Below are positions 21,275 through 32,870 of a stretch of DNA of 64,000 nt, piece after piece. Under the pieces are notes generated by a model. It saw nothing but the letters and a program-made list of their open reading frames with translations. It did no database searches and was not told the DNA's origin. The position numbers and the translations under genes were made by a program. The first letter of the stretch is position 1. The number at the start of each line of letters is the position of its first letter. Source of the stretch: Streptomyces sp. WAC08241 (GTDB lineage Bacteria; Actinomycetota; Actinomycetes; Streptomycetales; Streptomycetaceae); the NCBI GenBank assembly GCA_007858575.1, contig CP042279.1, positions 1,674,001 to 1,738,000 on the forward strand, written 5' to 3'.

Positions 21275-22160
21275 ATGTCCCACCACAACCCCTGCGGGGA
21301 CGGACGGCGGTCGTGACGGGTGCGGCACGCGGACTGGGGCCGGCCTCGCCAGGAGCTGGCCGGCCGGGGCATGCGGATCGCCCTGCTCGGCCGGGAGAGC
21401 GCCACCCTGGAGAGGGTGGCGCGGGAGCTGCCCGCGGGGAGCCGCTGCTACGAGGTCGACGTGACGGACGACGACCTGATGGAGCGGACGGCCCGCCGGG
21501 TGACGCACGACATGGGGGAGCCCTCCGTCGTGATCGCCAACGCCGGCGTCGCCGAGGGCGGCCCGTTCACCGCCTCCGACCCCCGGACGTGGAACCGGGT
21601 CGTCGAGGTCAACCTCCTGGGCAGTGCCACCACGGCCAGGGTGTTCCTGCCCGCCCTGCTGGCCTCGCGGGGCTACTTCCTCCAGGTCGCCTCGACCGCG
21701 GCCTTCGGATCGGCCCCCATGATGAGCGCCTACTGCGCGTCGAAGGCCGGCGCCGAGTCGTTCGCCCAGTCGCTGCGCGCGGAGTGCGCCCACCGGGCGT
21801 CGGCGTCGGCGTCGCGTACCTGCACTGGACGGACACCGACATGGTGCGGGACGTGGACGCCCACGACGTCCTGCGGGAGCTGCGCGCCCACATGCCGCGC
21901 CCGGCGCGCAAGGTGTACCCCGTGGAGAAGGTGGCCTCGTGGCTGGCCGAGGCGGTCCGCCGCCGTTCCGCCACCGTCTACGCGCCCCCGTGGCTGCGTC
22001 TCGTGCAGCCCGTCCGTCCCTTCCTCCCGCTGCTCGTCGCGTGGTCCTCGGCGAGGACCCTCCCCGTCTGGAGGAAAGGGGCGCCCTGCGTCCCACCGGC
22101 CTGCTCGGGCCCGGCGGCCTCGCCGCCCGGGAGGGCCTGGAGCCCGGCGGCCACCGCTGA
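21275..22160 (+). CDS. Short-chain dehydrogenase/reductase, three frame breaks
   Basis: About 296 residues. ATG 21275 follows GGAGG within GGAGGAGC. The NAD(P) motif TGAARGLG, the NAG element (VVIANAGVAEGG), the catalytic Ser region and Tyr-x3-Lys in SAYCASKAGAESF are present. A C-terminal hydrophobic stretch (LVQPVRPFLPLLVAW) may touch the membrane. Breaks lie near 21290 (a C restores NPLRGRTAVVTGAARG), 21335, 21800 and 22088; the last moves the stop to 22158-22160. The substrate is unknown. It is divergent from the stressosome operon and may be one of its targets. Confidence 0.8.
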
Positions 22161-22267
22161 GCGGTGCCCCGGCCCGACTCCGTGCCCCGGCCCGTCGCGC
22201 CGCCCCGGCCGGACCACCGGCCGTCCGGCCGGTGTACTCCCGCCGGACCGGGGGCACAGAGTCCGGC

Positions 22268-22717
22268 ATGAACCACGAGGAAGACCACCAGGAGCGGCGC
22301 CGCGTACGGCCCGAGAACGTCAGCGACCTCACGGTGGAGGCGCTGGGCTCGCTCTCCAAGGCCCTGGAGACCACCGAGCGGGCCCGCGGCCACCTGTACT
22401 CCTTCCACCAGCTCACCGGCACCGCCGACCTGGAACTGGACAGGGCGGTGGCGCTCCTCAGACGGGCAGGCCACGAGGAGTGGGCCGCCCTCGTCGAGCG
22501 GGAGGTCCTCGGCCGCAACGTCATCCCGGGCCACTGGACGTTCCAGGTGGTCGAGTCCTACGACCGGACGTACTACGAGCCGTTCAAGAAGGCCGAACGC
22601 GACGCCGTCGCCGCCCTCGCCGAGGGCCGCGCCCACCTCTACGAGGCCGAGATGAAGGAACGGCGGCGCACGCACGGCCACCGGGACCACACCGCGACCC
22701 CCGAGGAGACGCGCTAG
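22268..22717 (+). CDS. Conserved hypothetical protein (149 aa)
   Basis: Intact, 149 residues, highly charged and helical, without signal peptide or membrane segment. Blocks such as SLSKALETTERARGHLYSFH and VIPGHWTFQVVESYDRTYY are well ordered, and G/C third positions are normal, so it is a real gene. I do not recognise a characterised family. It sits between the SDR and VOC genes and is followed by a hairpin. Confidence 0.7.
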   Translation: MNHEEDHQERRRVRPENVSDLTVEALGSLSKALETTERARGHLYSFHQLTGTADLELDRAVALLRRAGHEEWAALVEREVLGRNVIPGHWTFQVVESYDRTYYEPFKKAERDAVAALAEGRAHLYEAEMKERRRTHGHRDHTATPEETR

Positions 22718-22748
22718 GCCGTATCCGGAAAGTCCCGCCCGCCCGGCG

Positions 22749-22799
22749 CCTTCCCGCGTCGCCGGGCGCACGGCGCACGGCCCGGCGGCGCGGGAAAGG
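22749..22799 (+). terminator. Hairpin after the 149-aa gene
   Basis: CCTTCCCGCGTCGCCGGG (22749-22766) pairs with CCCGGCGGCGCGGGAAAGG (22781-22799) with one mismatch and one bulge; loop of 14 bases. It lies between the hypothetical gene and the VOC gene. Confidence 0.55.
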
Positions 22800-22820
22800 A
22801 GCCGGTCCTATCCTGGCTTC

Positions 22821-23167
22821 ATGGCCGTCGATCTCTTCGCAGGCGTCCCCGTGGAGGACTACACGGCGGCGCTGAGCTGGTACGAGCGCCTGTTCGGCGC
22901 CCCGCCGGCGTTCCTCCCGAACGACACGGAGGCCGTCTGGGAGCTCGGGGAGCACCGCTACGTGTACATCGAGCAGCGGCCCGGACGGGCCGGCAACGCC
23001 CTGCACACGCTCTTCGTCGACGACCTCGACGCCCGGGTCGCCGGGATCACCGCGCGCGGACTGAGGCCCGTCGACCGCGAGACCTACGCGAACGGCGTCC
23101 GCAAGGTGACGTACGAGGACCGGGACGGGAACCAGATCGGCTTCGGGGCGGGCCGGAGAACGGGTAG
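22821..23167 (+). CDS. VOC-superfamily (glyoxalase/bleomycin-resistance-like) protein
   Basis: About 115 residues with one betaalphabetabetabeta pair: MAVDLFAGVPVEDYTAALSW, LGEHRYVYIEQRPGRAGN and YEDRDGNQIGFG (the family ending with the metal-ligand Glu/Asp region). The frame breaks near 23142; adding one G to the GGGG run gives GFGGGPENG and a TAG at 23165-23167, the natural length for this family. The ligand is unknown. It ends ten bases before the dimer-glycosylase-like gene. Confidence 0.75.
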
Positions 23168-23176
23168 GACCACCCC

Positions 23177-23704
23177 GTGCAGACCTTCCTCCCGTACGCC
23201 GGGTTCGCCGACTCGGCCGCCGTGCTCGACCCGCGGCGGCTGGGCAAGCAGCGCGTCGAGGCCCTCCAGGTCCTCCGGGGGCTCACCGTCCCCGGATACG
23301 GCTGGCGCCGGCACCCCGCGGTGCGGATGTGGGCCGGATACGAGGAGGCCCTGGTGCGCTACGGCCTGGAGGTCTGCGGGGTCTGGACGGCCGAGGGGCG
23401 CTCCGACACCTGCGCCGCCATGCTGACGCGCGACTACCTCGCCCTGAACCCCGGGGAAGGGGTGAGGGACCAGGACGAACTCGCGGCGGCCGGCGAGCTG
23501 CCGCCCTGGCTCGGCGACCCCGCGTTCCACCGCAGCCACCGGTCCGCGCTGCTGCGCAAGGCCCCCGAGCTCTACCACGACCTCTTCCCCGGAGTCCCCG
23601 ACGACCTCCCCTACGTCTGGCCGTCGTCGGACCGGGGCGGCGGGCCCGACCCTCCTGACCCCGCCGCGCACCCCTGGCGGCGCCCCGGTCCGTACACTGG
23701 GTGA
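23177..23704 (+). CDS. MSMEG_6728-family protein, pyrimidine-dimer DNA glycosylase-like
   Basis: Intact, 175 residues, GTG start at 23177. The N-terminus MQTFLPYAGFADSAAVLDPR, then RRLGKQRVEALQVLRGL and GYGWRRHPAVRMWAGYEEAL, match the family with the Pyr_excise domain related to T4 endonuclease V. The expected role is base-excision of UV photoproducts, though activity has not been shown for most members. The C-terminal 30 residues are Pro/Gly-rich. It lies just before a spore-photoproduct-lyase-like gene, which strengthens a UV-repair reading. Confidence 0.75.
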   Translation: MQTFLPYAGFADSAAVLDPRRLGKQRVEALQVLRGLTVPGYGWRRHPAVRMWAGYEEALVRYGLEVCGVWTAEGRSDTCAAMLTRDYLALNPGEGVRDQDELAAAGELPPWLGDPAFHRSHRSALLRKAPELYHDLFPGVPDDLPYVWPSSDRGGGPDPPDPAAHPWRRPGPYTG

Positions 23705-23706
23705 CC

Positions 23707-24879
23707 ATGCGACGGCGTTCCGGAGGACCGGGGACGGGGCCGAGGGCCTGTTCGACATGGGCGAGCTCATGGCACCCCGGCGGAAGACGCGGACGCCCGC
23801 GCCTTCCGCGACGGAGCCGAGGCACGGAGGCTGCTCGACGTGGCGGAGATCCACGCCGAGCCCGCCGCCGCGGACTCCTGGCGGGGACGGCAGATCATCG
23901 CCCGGTACCCGGACGCTCGGCTCGTCGAGACGGAGTCCCACTGGCGCGTCCCGCACCTGCACGGCAACGCCGGAAACGTGGAGCGCTGGGTGCGGACCAA
24001 GCGCGACACCCTGGTCCTCGGGGAGCGGAAGTCCTTCGGCGTCCGGCCCAACGGCCGCTCCGCCGACTGGATCGCCCCGGCCTCTCCAACGGCTGCGCCA
24101 TGGCCTGCGCGTACTGCTACGTCCCGCGCCGCAAGGGCTTCGCCAATCCCGTCACCGTCTTCACCAACGTGGACCGCGTCCTCGCCGCCCTGGGCCGGCA
24201 CATCGCCGCCACCGGGCCCAAACGGGAACCCAACCAGTGCGACGACCTGGCCTGGGTGTACGACATCGGGGAGAACGGCGACTGCTCGGTCGACGACCTG
24301 ATCAGCGACAACACCGCCGATCTGGTCCGGGCCTTCCGCCGGTGGCCCACCGCCAAGGCGTCCTTCGCCACCAAGTTCGTCAACCCCGACCTGCTGCGGC
24401 TCGACCCGCGGGGCCGTACGCGGATCCGCTTCTCCGTGATGCCGCCGGACGACTCCAGGCTCCTCGACATCCGGACGAGCTCGGTCCCCGACCGCCTCGC
24501 GGCGGCGGCCGACTTCCTGGAGGCCGGGTACGAGGTGCACTTCAACCTCTCCCCGGTGGTGATCCGCCCGGGCTGGGAGCAGGGGTGGGACGAGCTGCTC
24601 CGCGCCATGGACGACGTGCTCCCCGGGAGCGTGAAGGCCCAGGCCGCGGCGGAGGTCATCATGCTCACGCACAACCAGGACCTGCACGAGGTCAACCTCG
24701 GCTGGCACCCCCGCGCCGAGGAGGTCCTGTGGCGCCCGGACCTCCAGCAGCCCAAACGCTCCGAGAACGGCGCCCGGAACGTGCGCTACCGCACGGGGAC
24801 GAAGGCGTCCGCCGTCGAGACCCTGCGCCGCCTGATCGACGCGCGCGCCCCGTGGCTGCGGGTGCGGTACGCCTTCTGA
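23707..24879 (+). CDS. Spore photoproduct lyase family radical SAM protein
   Basis: About 390 residues. The 4Fe-4S motif CAMACAYCY (Cx3Cx2C) near 24100 is preceded by ADWIAPGLSNG. Family blocks WVYDIGENGDCSVDDLISDN, TAKASFATKFVNPDLL, HFNLSPVVIRPGWE and the end APWLRVRYAF are all present. Spore photoproduct lyases reverse UV thymine adducts by a SAM-derived radical; actinobacterial members of this branch are uncharacterised. Breaks lie near 23745, 23810 and 24082. The N-terminus is uncertain: ATG 23707 is the first possible start and needs frame repair before LLDVAEIHAEPAAADSW. Confidence 0.8.
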   Translation: MRRRSGGPGTGPRACSTWASSWHPGGRRGRPRLPRRSRGTEAARRGGDPRRARRRGLLAGTADHRPVPGRSARRDGVPLARPAPARQRRKRGALGADQARHPGPRGAEVLRRPAQRPLRRLDRPGLSNGCAMACAYCYVPRRKGFANPVTVFTNVDRVLAALGRHIAATGPKREPNQCDDLAWVYDIGENGDCSVDDLISDNTADLVRAFRRWPTAKASFATKFVNPDLLRLDPRGRTRIRFSVMPPDDSRLLDIRTSSVPDRLAAAADFLEAGYEVHFNLSPVVIRPGWEQGWDELLRAMDDVLPGSVKAQAAAEVIMLTHNQDLHEVNLGWHPRAEEVLWRPDLQQPKRSENGARNVRYRTGTKASAVETLRRLIDARAPWLRVRYAF

Positions 24880-24962
24880 CCGCGACCTGGCAGGAGCGGA
24901 CGGGGTATTTCGGGGCACACGTACGAGAACGGCCGACGGTCGGCCGGACAGGAGGCGCAGCC

Positions 24963-25169
24963 ATGGCAGAGGCATCCCGACCCGGCCCGGCGGCAGACGA
25001 GGCCCGGGCGGCCCTGGAGGACGTGTCCGACCCCGCCGCGAAGGCCGTGGTCCTGGCCCTGCTCGCGGTCCGCGACGAGCTGAGGACCATGTCCGAGCGG
25101 GAGGCCCGTGTGGACGCGCGGCTGAAGCAGATGAACCAGTACCTCGGGGCCCTCGCCAACAAGCCCTGA
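24963..25169 (+). CDS. Small hypothetical protein (68 aa)
   Basis: Intact, 68 residues: a disordered Ala/Pro start, then an amphipathic helix (SDPAAKAVVLALLAVRDELR) and a charged coil (SEREARVDARLKQMNQYLG). ATG 24963 follows GGAGGCGC. No family is recognised; it could be a small coiled-coil partner protein. It ends at a strong bidirectional terminator. Confidence 0.6.
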   Translation: MAEASRPGPAADEARAALEDVSDPAAKAVVLALLAVRDELRTMSEREARVDARLKQMNQYLGALANKP

Positions 25170-25195
25170 CCGGCGAGCCCCGACCGGCACGTCCT

Positions 25196-25258
25196 GACCG
25201 GCAGGACGGCCGGGCGGGCGGCCCCCGTGGTGTTGCCCGCCCGACCGTCCTGCCGGTC
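25196..25258. terminator. Bidirectional terminator with a 24-bp stem
   Basis: The arm at 25196-25219 pairs with 25235-25258 over 24 positions with a single mismatch (core GGCAGGACGG / CCGTCCTGCC) and a 15-base loop. It lies between convergent genes ending at 25169 (+) and 25273 (-), so it should stop both. Confidence 0.75.
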
Positions 25259-25272
25259 GGTGCCGTCGCGGC

Positions 25273-25713
25273 CTACCGGCCGGTGCCGTCGGTGGGCGGA
25301 GCGTCGTCGTCCTCCAGGGGAAGGGTCGGCCGGAAGCACGCCGTGACCGTCTTGCCGTGCCGCTGGCAGCGCATGCTCCACTCGTCGGCGAGCGCCCGCA
25401 CGATGTTCACGCCCCGCCCCGAAAGCGCGCCCTCGTCCGCCTCGCGGGGACGGGGCAGCGTCGGGTCCTCGTCGTGGACGCTGATGTGGAGGCAGTCGCC
25501 GTCCCAGGTGAGCACGAGCTGCGCGTCGCTGTGCGCGTGGAGGTGGGCGTTGGTGAGCAGCTCGGAGACGGCCAGGACGACGGAGTCCACCGTCTCCGGC
25601 TCCCGGGCCGTCCACGGCAGGGCGGCGAGGTGCCGCCGTGTCCATTGCCGACCGGCCTGCACACCACCGGACACGGGGAACGAGTGCGCCCACCCCATCG
25701 CCTTGACCGTCAC
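25273..25713 (-). CDS. RsbW/SpoIIAB-like anti-sigma factor kinase (GHKL ATPase)
   Basis: Intact, about 146 residues. The N-box is VVLAVSELLTNAHLHA, the G1 region VHDEDPTLPRPR, and the G2 region GALSGRGVNIVRALADEW. GTG 25713 is chosen because GAAGGAG lies eight bases upstream; an upstream GTG at 25800 would lie before the candidate promoter. Such kinases phosphorylate STAS antagonists and hold sigma factors in check; many Streptomyces copies have unknown partners. The three STAS proteins of the 11-20 kb island are candidate partners. Confidence 0.8.
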   Translation of the reverse strand: MTVKAMGWAHSFPVSGGVQAGRQWTRRHLAALPWTAREPETVDSVVLAVSELLTNAHLHAHSDAQLVLTWDGDCLHISVHDEDPTLPRPREADEGALSGRGVNIVRALADEWSMRCQRHGKTVTACFRPTLPLEDDDAPPTDGTGR

Positions 25714-25761
25714 GCTCTTCACTCCTTCGAGGGCCGCCCACGTCGTCCGTACGGGACCCGG

Positions 25762-25786
25762 ATACCCGGCAATCGCCCCGGCAGAC
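25762..25786 (-). promoter_or_regulatory. Candidate SigB-type promoter of the RsbW-like gene
   Basis: On the minus strand GTCT (25786-25783), 15 bases, then GGGTAT (25767-25762) fit GNNT-N14-16-GGGTAC/T. The predicted transcript would start near 25755, about 42 bases before GTG 25713. Anti-sigma genes are often under their own sigma factor. Confidence 0.4.
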
Positions 25787-25806
25787 ACGGCGGGTCCCAC
25801 GGCCTG

Positions 25807-25840
25807 GGCCCGTTCCGGCCGCCCGGGGCCGGAACGGGCC
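25807..25840 (-). terminator. katG terminator hairpin
   Basis: Perfect 14-bp stem: GGCCCGTTCCGGCC (25807-25820) with GGCCGGAACGGGCC (25827-25840), 6-base loop, eight bases beyond the katG stop. Confidence 0.75.
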
Positions 25841-25847
25841 GGTGGGC

Positions 25848-28652
<2,805 letters not shown>

Positions 28653-28673
28653 TTATACCGGCCGGGCCGGGCC

Positions 28674-28695
28674 GGGGCGGGGCGGGGCGGGGCGG
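28674..28695 (+). repeat. GGGGC tandem run (possible G-quadruplex)
   Basis: Four GGGG runs separated by single C bases, in the divergent region between the DUF952 and DUF1876 genes, about 30 bases from the DUF952 start. It could fold as a G-quadruplex on the plus strand. Run lengths here may be unreliable given the homopolymer losses elsewhere. Confidence 0.4.
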
Positions 28696-28879
28696 ACCGG
28701 GCGGGACGGAGCGGGAAGGGCAGGCGGGGCGCCGGGACCGGTGGCAGCCGGGGAACGGAAGCCGGAGGGCGAGAACCGTCCCCGCGCGCCCCCGCTCCCG
28801 CCGGTGGGATCCTGGAAGCAACGGAAGCGGCCGCGCGCCGGTCCGTACGGCCACGGCCCGACGGTGCGAGGAGGCAGAC

Positions 28880-29179
28880 ATGACCCGCACTCTGGAGTGG
28901 AAGGTCGGTCTGGAGCTGGTCGAGGACGGCGGTACGACCCGGGCCGAGGCCCGGCTGAGCACCGGGACCTCCACGCTCACGGGCCACGGCACCGCCCACT
29001 GCAACCCGACGGACACGGACGTGCCGGCGATCGGCGACGAGCTCGCCGCGAGCCGGGCGATGAAGGACCTGGCCGGCAAGCTGATGCGGGAGGCCGACCG
29101 CGAGATGGAGGCGGCGGGCGCCGGGACCGTGCCGCGGCACACCGGCCCCGGGTACGGCTGGCCGGAGGCGGTCTCCTGA
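28880..29179 (+). CDS. DUF1876 domain protein
   Basis: Intact, 99 residues. ATG 28880 has GAGGAGG six bases upstream. The family pattern is clear: EWKVGLELVEDGGTTRAEAR, LTGHGTAHCNPTDTDVP, IGDELAASRAMKDLAGKLM. These small actinobacterial proteins resemble a dsRBD-like fold but have no established role. It converges on the CBS/BON gene, 13 bases away. Confidence 0.85.
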   Translation: MTRTLEWKVGLELVEDGGTTRAEARLSTGTSTLTGHGTAHCNPTDTDVPAIGDELAASRAMKDLAGKLMREADREMEAAGAGTVPRHTGPGYGWPEAVS

Positions 29180-29192
29180 CGGACGACGCCTC

Positions 29193-29810
29193 CTACCGGG
29201 GAGCGGGGGCCTCAGGCCCCGCCCCCTCCCCGTACGCCAGTCTGTCCACGACCTCCACCACCCCGTCCACCGTCTCGCACAGACGGACCAGGATCGGGCC
29301 GATCCCCGGCCGCTCCAGCGTGCCGCTCAGCGTCACCCGGCCCTCGTCGACGTCGATGTGCACGGCGGAGGGGGAGAGGCGCAGGATCCGGACGACCACG
29401 TCCTCGCGGATCTCCTCCTGGATGGAACGGTCCCGGCGCAGGAACAACTGGAGCAGGTCGCTCCGGCTCAGCACCCCGATCAGCCGCCCCTCCGCGTCCA
29501 CGACCGGCAGCCGCTTCACCCGGTGCCGCTCCATCCGCCGGGCCGCCTCGACCGCCGTCCACGACGGCCGGGCCGTGACGACCGGGCTCGACATCATGGC
29601 CTCCGCCGTGCTCGGCCCGTCCTTCGCCGTGTGCCGCCGCAGCAGGTCCGCCTCGGAGACGACGCCCACCGGCCGGTTCTCGTCGTCCACCACCGGGACC
29701 GCGGTGATGCCGTACTCGTCGAGGAGCCGCGCGATCTCCTTGAACGGCGTCCCGCGCTGCACCGCGACCGCGGTGGGCGTCATCAGGTCCGCGACACTGC
29801 GGTGCCTCAT
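29193..29810 (-). CDS. CBS-pair and BON domain protein
   Basis: Intact, about 205 residues: two CBS motifs (VADLMTPTAVAVQRG to SEADLLRR, and MMSSPVVTARPSW to SRSDLLQLF) followed by a BON domain (VVVRILRLSPSAVHIDVDEG). CBS pairs usually bind adenosyl ligands; with BON they are common in hypoxia or stress regulons of actinobacteria. ATG 29810 is chosen (MRHRSVADLM); an upstream ATG at 29855 would add 15 atypical residues. Confidence 0.85.
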   Translation of the reverse strand: MRHRSVADLMTPTAVAVQRGTPFKEIARLLDEYGITAVPVVDDENRPVGVVSEADLLRRHTAKDGPSTAEAMMSSPVVTARPSWTAVEAARRMERHRVKRLPVVDAEGRLIGVLSRSDLLQLFLRRDRSIQEEIREDVVVRILRLSPSAVHIDVDEGRVTLSGTLERPGIGPILVRLCETVDGVVEVVDRLAYGEGAGPEAPAPR

Positions 29811-29890
29811 CGTCCGTTCCGTCCCTTCTGCGTTCCGGATTCCATGATCCCGCACCGGGGACCTCTCGGAACGAGGGGTGGAGGACGGAG

Positions 29891-29923
29891 GGCCGGCCGG
29901 ACCGCCTTCCGGTCCGGCCGGCC
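29891..29923 (-). terminator. Perfect 14-bp terminator of the amidohydrolase gene
   Basis: GGCCGGCCGGACCG (29891-29904) pairs with CGGTCCGGCCGGCC (29910-29923), 5-base loop, about 27 bases after the amidohydrolase stop. Confidence 0.75.
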
Positions 29924-29949
29924 CCGCTCGTACGGGGTCCTCGGGCCCC

Positions 29950-32012
29950 TCAGGACCGGTGGACCGCCACCTCGTGGAGCGAGTACCCCCACTTCGTGGC
30001 CCGCCGTTCGCCGTGCACCCGTACGTAACGGGCCGCTCGCGACGGGAACTCCGCCGTGTCGTACCCGCCGCCGTCCCCGGCGGCCGTGGACCAAACCGTC
30101 CGCCAGTCCGTGCCGTTCTCCGACAGCTCGATCCGGTAGCCGCTCGCGTACGCGCGCTCCCAGTCGAGGACGACCCGCCCGACCGGGCGGACCGACCCGA
30201 GGTCCACCCGCAGCCACTGGTCGTCCGACCAGCCGCTGGCCCAGCGGGTGCCCGTGTCGCCGTCGACGGCCCGGCCCGGCGCGTAGCTCGTGAACGGGTT
30301 CCACTCCGAGGAACTGGCCGACGCGGGCGCGCCCGCCGCCAGGTTCACCCCGGCTCGTGCGCCTCGGTCGCCCGCCACGTCGTCAGGTACGACTCGGCGC
30401 CGCCCGCCAGTTCGTCCACGACGCCCTGCCCGCCGTCGGTCAGCCGGATCTGCTCGATCCAGTCGGGGACCATGCCGTTGTGCGCGGCGCCGTCGGTGTT
30501 GAGGTCCCAGACGCGCTGCCCGGTGACCTGGCGGTCGAGCACCGCGCCGCCGTCGACGCTGCGGAAGGGGTACGTCACGGCGTTCGGCGCGCCGGTGCCG
30601 ACGGGGCCCGGCCAGCCGCCGACGCCGTTCATGTCGGTGCCGTAGCCGAGCCCGACCCCGTACTTCGCGCGGAGCGCGGCCTTCGCCCCGCCTCGCCGAC
30701 GAAGCCCTCCGCGCCGTGCATGTACTGGGCGACGAAACCGCCCAGGCGGTAGAGCCGTTCGGTCCAGTCGAGGTCCATCCAACTGTGGCTGGAGAGGACG
30801 CCCGGATACTCCTCGGACTCCAGGACGTCCAGCGCCCGGCCCGCGGCCTTGACGCTCATGTGGTCGAGCTCCAGCATCATCCCGCGGTCGATCATGCCCC
30901 GCAGGGCGTACTCGCCGAGCCGGGTCAGGCCGCGGGTGTTGCACCGGGCGTCGGAGGCGTACGAGGGGACGCTCACCCCGGCGGCAGCTTCGACGCCATC
31001 ACCGGGGCCGCCGCCGGACCGATCGGGTTGTCGTGCTGCGGGCCCGCGCACTTCTCCGTGGTCCAGAAGGTGCCGGTCGACAGGAACTGGCCGATGTTGA
31101 CCGCCGTGCCGATGGCCCCTCGTCGAAGCGGACGCCGCACAGCGCGTTGTCGAACTTGTGGCACAGGAACATGCTGCGCACCCCGAGGCCGTACAGCTCG
31201 TCGAGGCCGCGGTCGATGTCCGCCTTGTCGCACTGGGCCACGTCGAGGATCTGCTTGCAGCCGAACGGCTCCGAGGTCTCCACGCCGAGGACGACCGCGA
31301 GCTTGCCCTGCTCGACCACCGAGCGGGCCTGCGCGGCGTCGGTGACGATCCGGAACCAGCCCTTGCCGGGCCCGCCGTACATCCGGTCGACGTGGTCCTG
31401 GAGTTCGTACGTCCTGCGGGCCTGGAGCCGGATCGAGTCCATCTCGTCGCAGCCCCGGTCGCGGGGCAGGATCGAGCAGATCAGGCCGTTGGTCACCAGG
31501 TCGTTGACGAGGACGCGCTGTCCGCCGCGCCAGGCGCGCTCGACCCAGGCGTAGTAGTTCTGCTGGTGGGTGAGCGAGTCGTGGGCCGGCCAGTCCTTGA
31601 ACGTGGGCCAGCCGACCGGGTCGTGGTGGCCGTCCGCGCCGCCCGTGATGTTCTCGAACAGCGCGCCGGAGCCGTCGGGGTAGTGCTCGGGGCAGTCCTT
31701 GAGCGCGTCGGCCGCTCCGGCCTCGGAGAACGTCCGACCGCAGATCAGCCGCCCGCCGAAGCCCTCGTCGGACATCAGGTGGTTGTGCGCGTCGACGAAC
31801 CCGCGCACCTTCCCCCGGGCGTCCGTGCCGGTGAACGGCGCGCCCGTGACGTTGATCTGCGAGTCGGCGGCGGGACGGGACACGGGCTCCCACCACGAGC
31901 CGCCCGCGGCCGCGGGGACCGGGGCGGAGCCGAAGAGGACGGCGGCCAGGGCGAGGACGAGCGCCAGGAGGGCGGATCCGCCGCCCCTCCCGCGCGAGAG
32001 GGTTCGGGTCAT
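29950..32012 (-). CDS. Secreted amidohydrolase-like protein with C-terminal F5/8 (discoidin) domain
   Basis: About 690 residues. An N-terminal signal peptide (LLALVLALAAVLFGSAP, cleavage near AAA-GG) is followed by a metallo-dependent-hydrolase domain (DAHNHLMSDEGFGG with the HxH metal pair, then MLELDHMSVKAAG, VLSSHSWMD, GYGTDMNGVGG). The C-terminal 140 residues form a discoidin domain (SSSEWNPFTSYAPGRAVDG to RYVRVHGERRATKWGYSLHE). ATG 32012 follows GGAGG. Breaks lie near 31118, 30985, 30695 and 30355. It is expected to act outside the cell on a carbohydrate- or peptide-linked substrate held by the discoidin domain. Confidence 0.8.
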
Positions 32013-32133
32013 GGGCAGCGAGCCTCCGGTCGGTGGAGGAGTACCGGGCGTGCCGAGGATCGCGGTGCCGGAGGACCGAGTCAAGAGTCCGGGACGGATG
32101 ACCTACTCGCGGGCGGGAGCGGTCGCGTACGCC

Positions 32134-32726
32134 TCAACCCTCCATCAGGGACACGAGTTGATCGGCCATCAGGTCGAGGTGGCCGTCCGCCGTGTGCTCG
32201 TCGCCGAGGACGAGGAACTGGAGGGTGAGGCCGTCGATCGCCGCCGCCAGGTACCGCGCGACCACCTCCACCGGCGTCTTCGGCGCGATCCCCGCACCGC
32301 GGCCACCCGCTCGACCAGGTCGGCCGCCGACGCCACGTACTGCTCGTACTGGGCCCGCGCCAGGTGCTCGAACCCCGGCTCGCGCAGCGCGTACTGGGTC
32401 AGGTCGTACGTCAGCATGTGCTCGCCGGGGTGGGCGGTGACGTGGTCCCAGTACGTGCGGAGCGCGCCCCGGACGGTCTCGCGCAGGGTGGCGCCCGGCT
32501 CCACCGCCGACATCACGCGCGCCACGTAGTTGTCGGTGATCGTCTCGATCGCGGCTTCGAGGAGCGCCTGCTTGGACGCGAAGCAGTAGTGGAAGACGCT
32601 CAGCGACACCCCCGCCTCGGCGCAGATCGACCGGGTGGTGGTCCTGGCGACCCCGTCCCTGGTCATCGTCCTGATCGCCGCCTCGACCAACTGCCCGCGC
32701 CGTTCGGCCGAAGACATCCGCGCCAT
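32134..32726 (-). CDS. TetR-family transcriptional regulator
   Basis: About 198 residues. The helix-turn-helix is TRSICAEAGVSLSVFHYCFA after RRGQLVEAAIRTMTRDG. ATG 32726 follows a perfect GGAGG. The frame breaks near 32295, with the C-terminus continuing KTPVEVVARYLAAAIDGLTL. It precedes the amidohydrolase gene on the same strand by 120 bases and may control it. No dyad operator was obvious. Confidence 0.85.
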
Positions 32727-32870
32727 GGTTCCTCCTCGCGTCCGGCGCCAGGGTAACTGCAGCCCCCGGCGCCGCGATCGGCCCGGCCCGCGCCTTCCGC
32801 CGGGTCCCGGGCCGCCGCCTCCGCCGGGTCCCCGCCGCCACCGCCGGCCCCCCGCCGCCTCCGCCGGGTC

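Noticed and set aside
32727..32870. GCCGCCTCCGCCGGGTC repeats as a regulatory array
   Set aside because: Only about three degenerate copies in a GC-rich gap after the monooxygenase stop; no dyad symmetry or link to a regulator.
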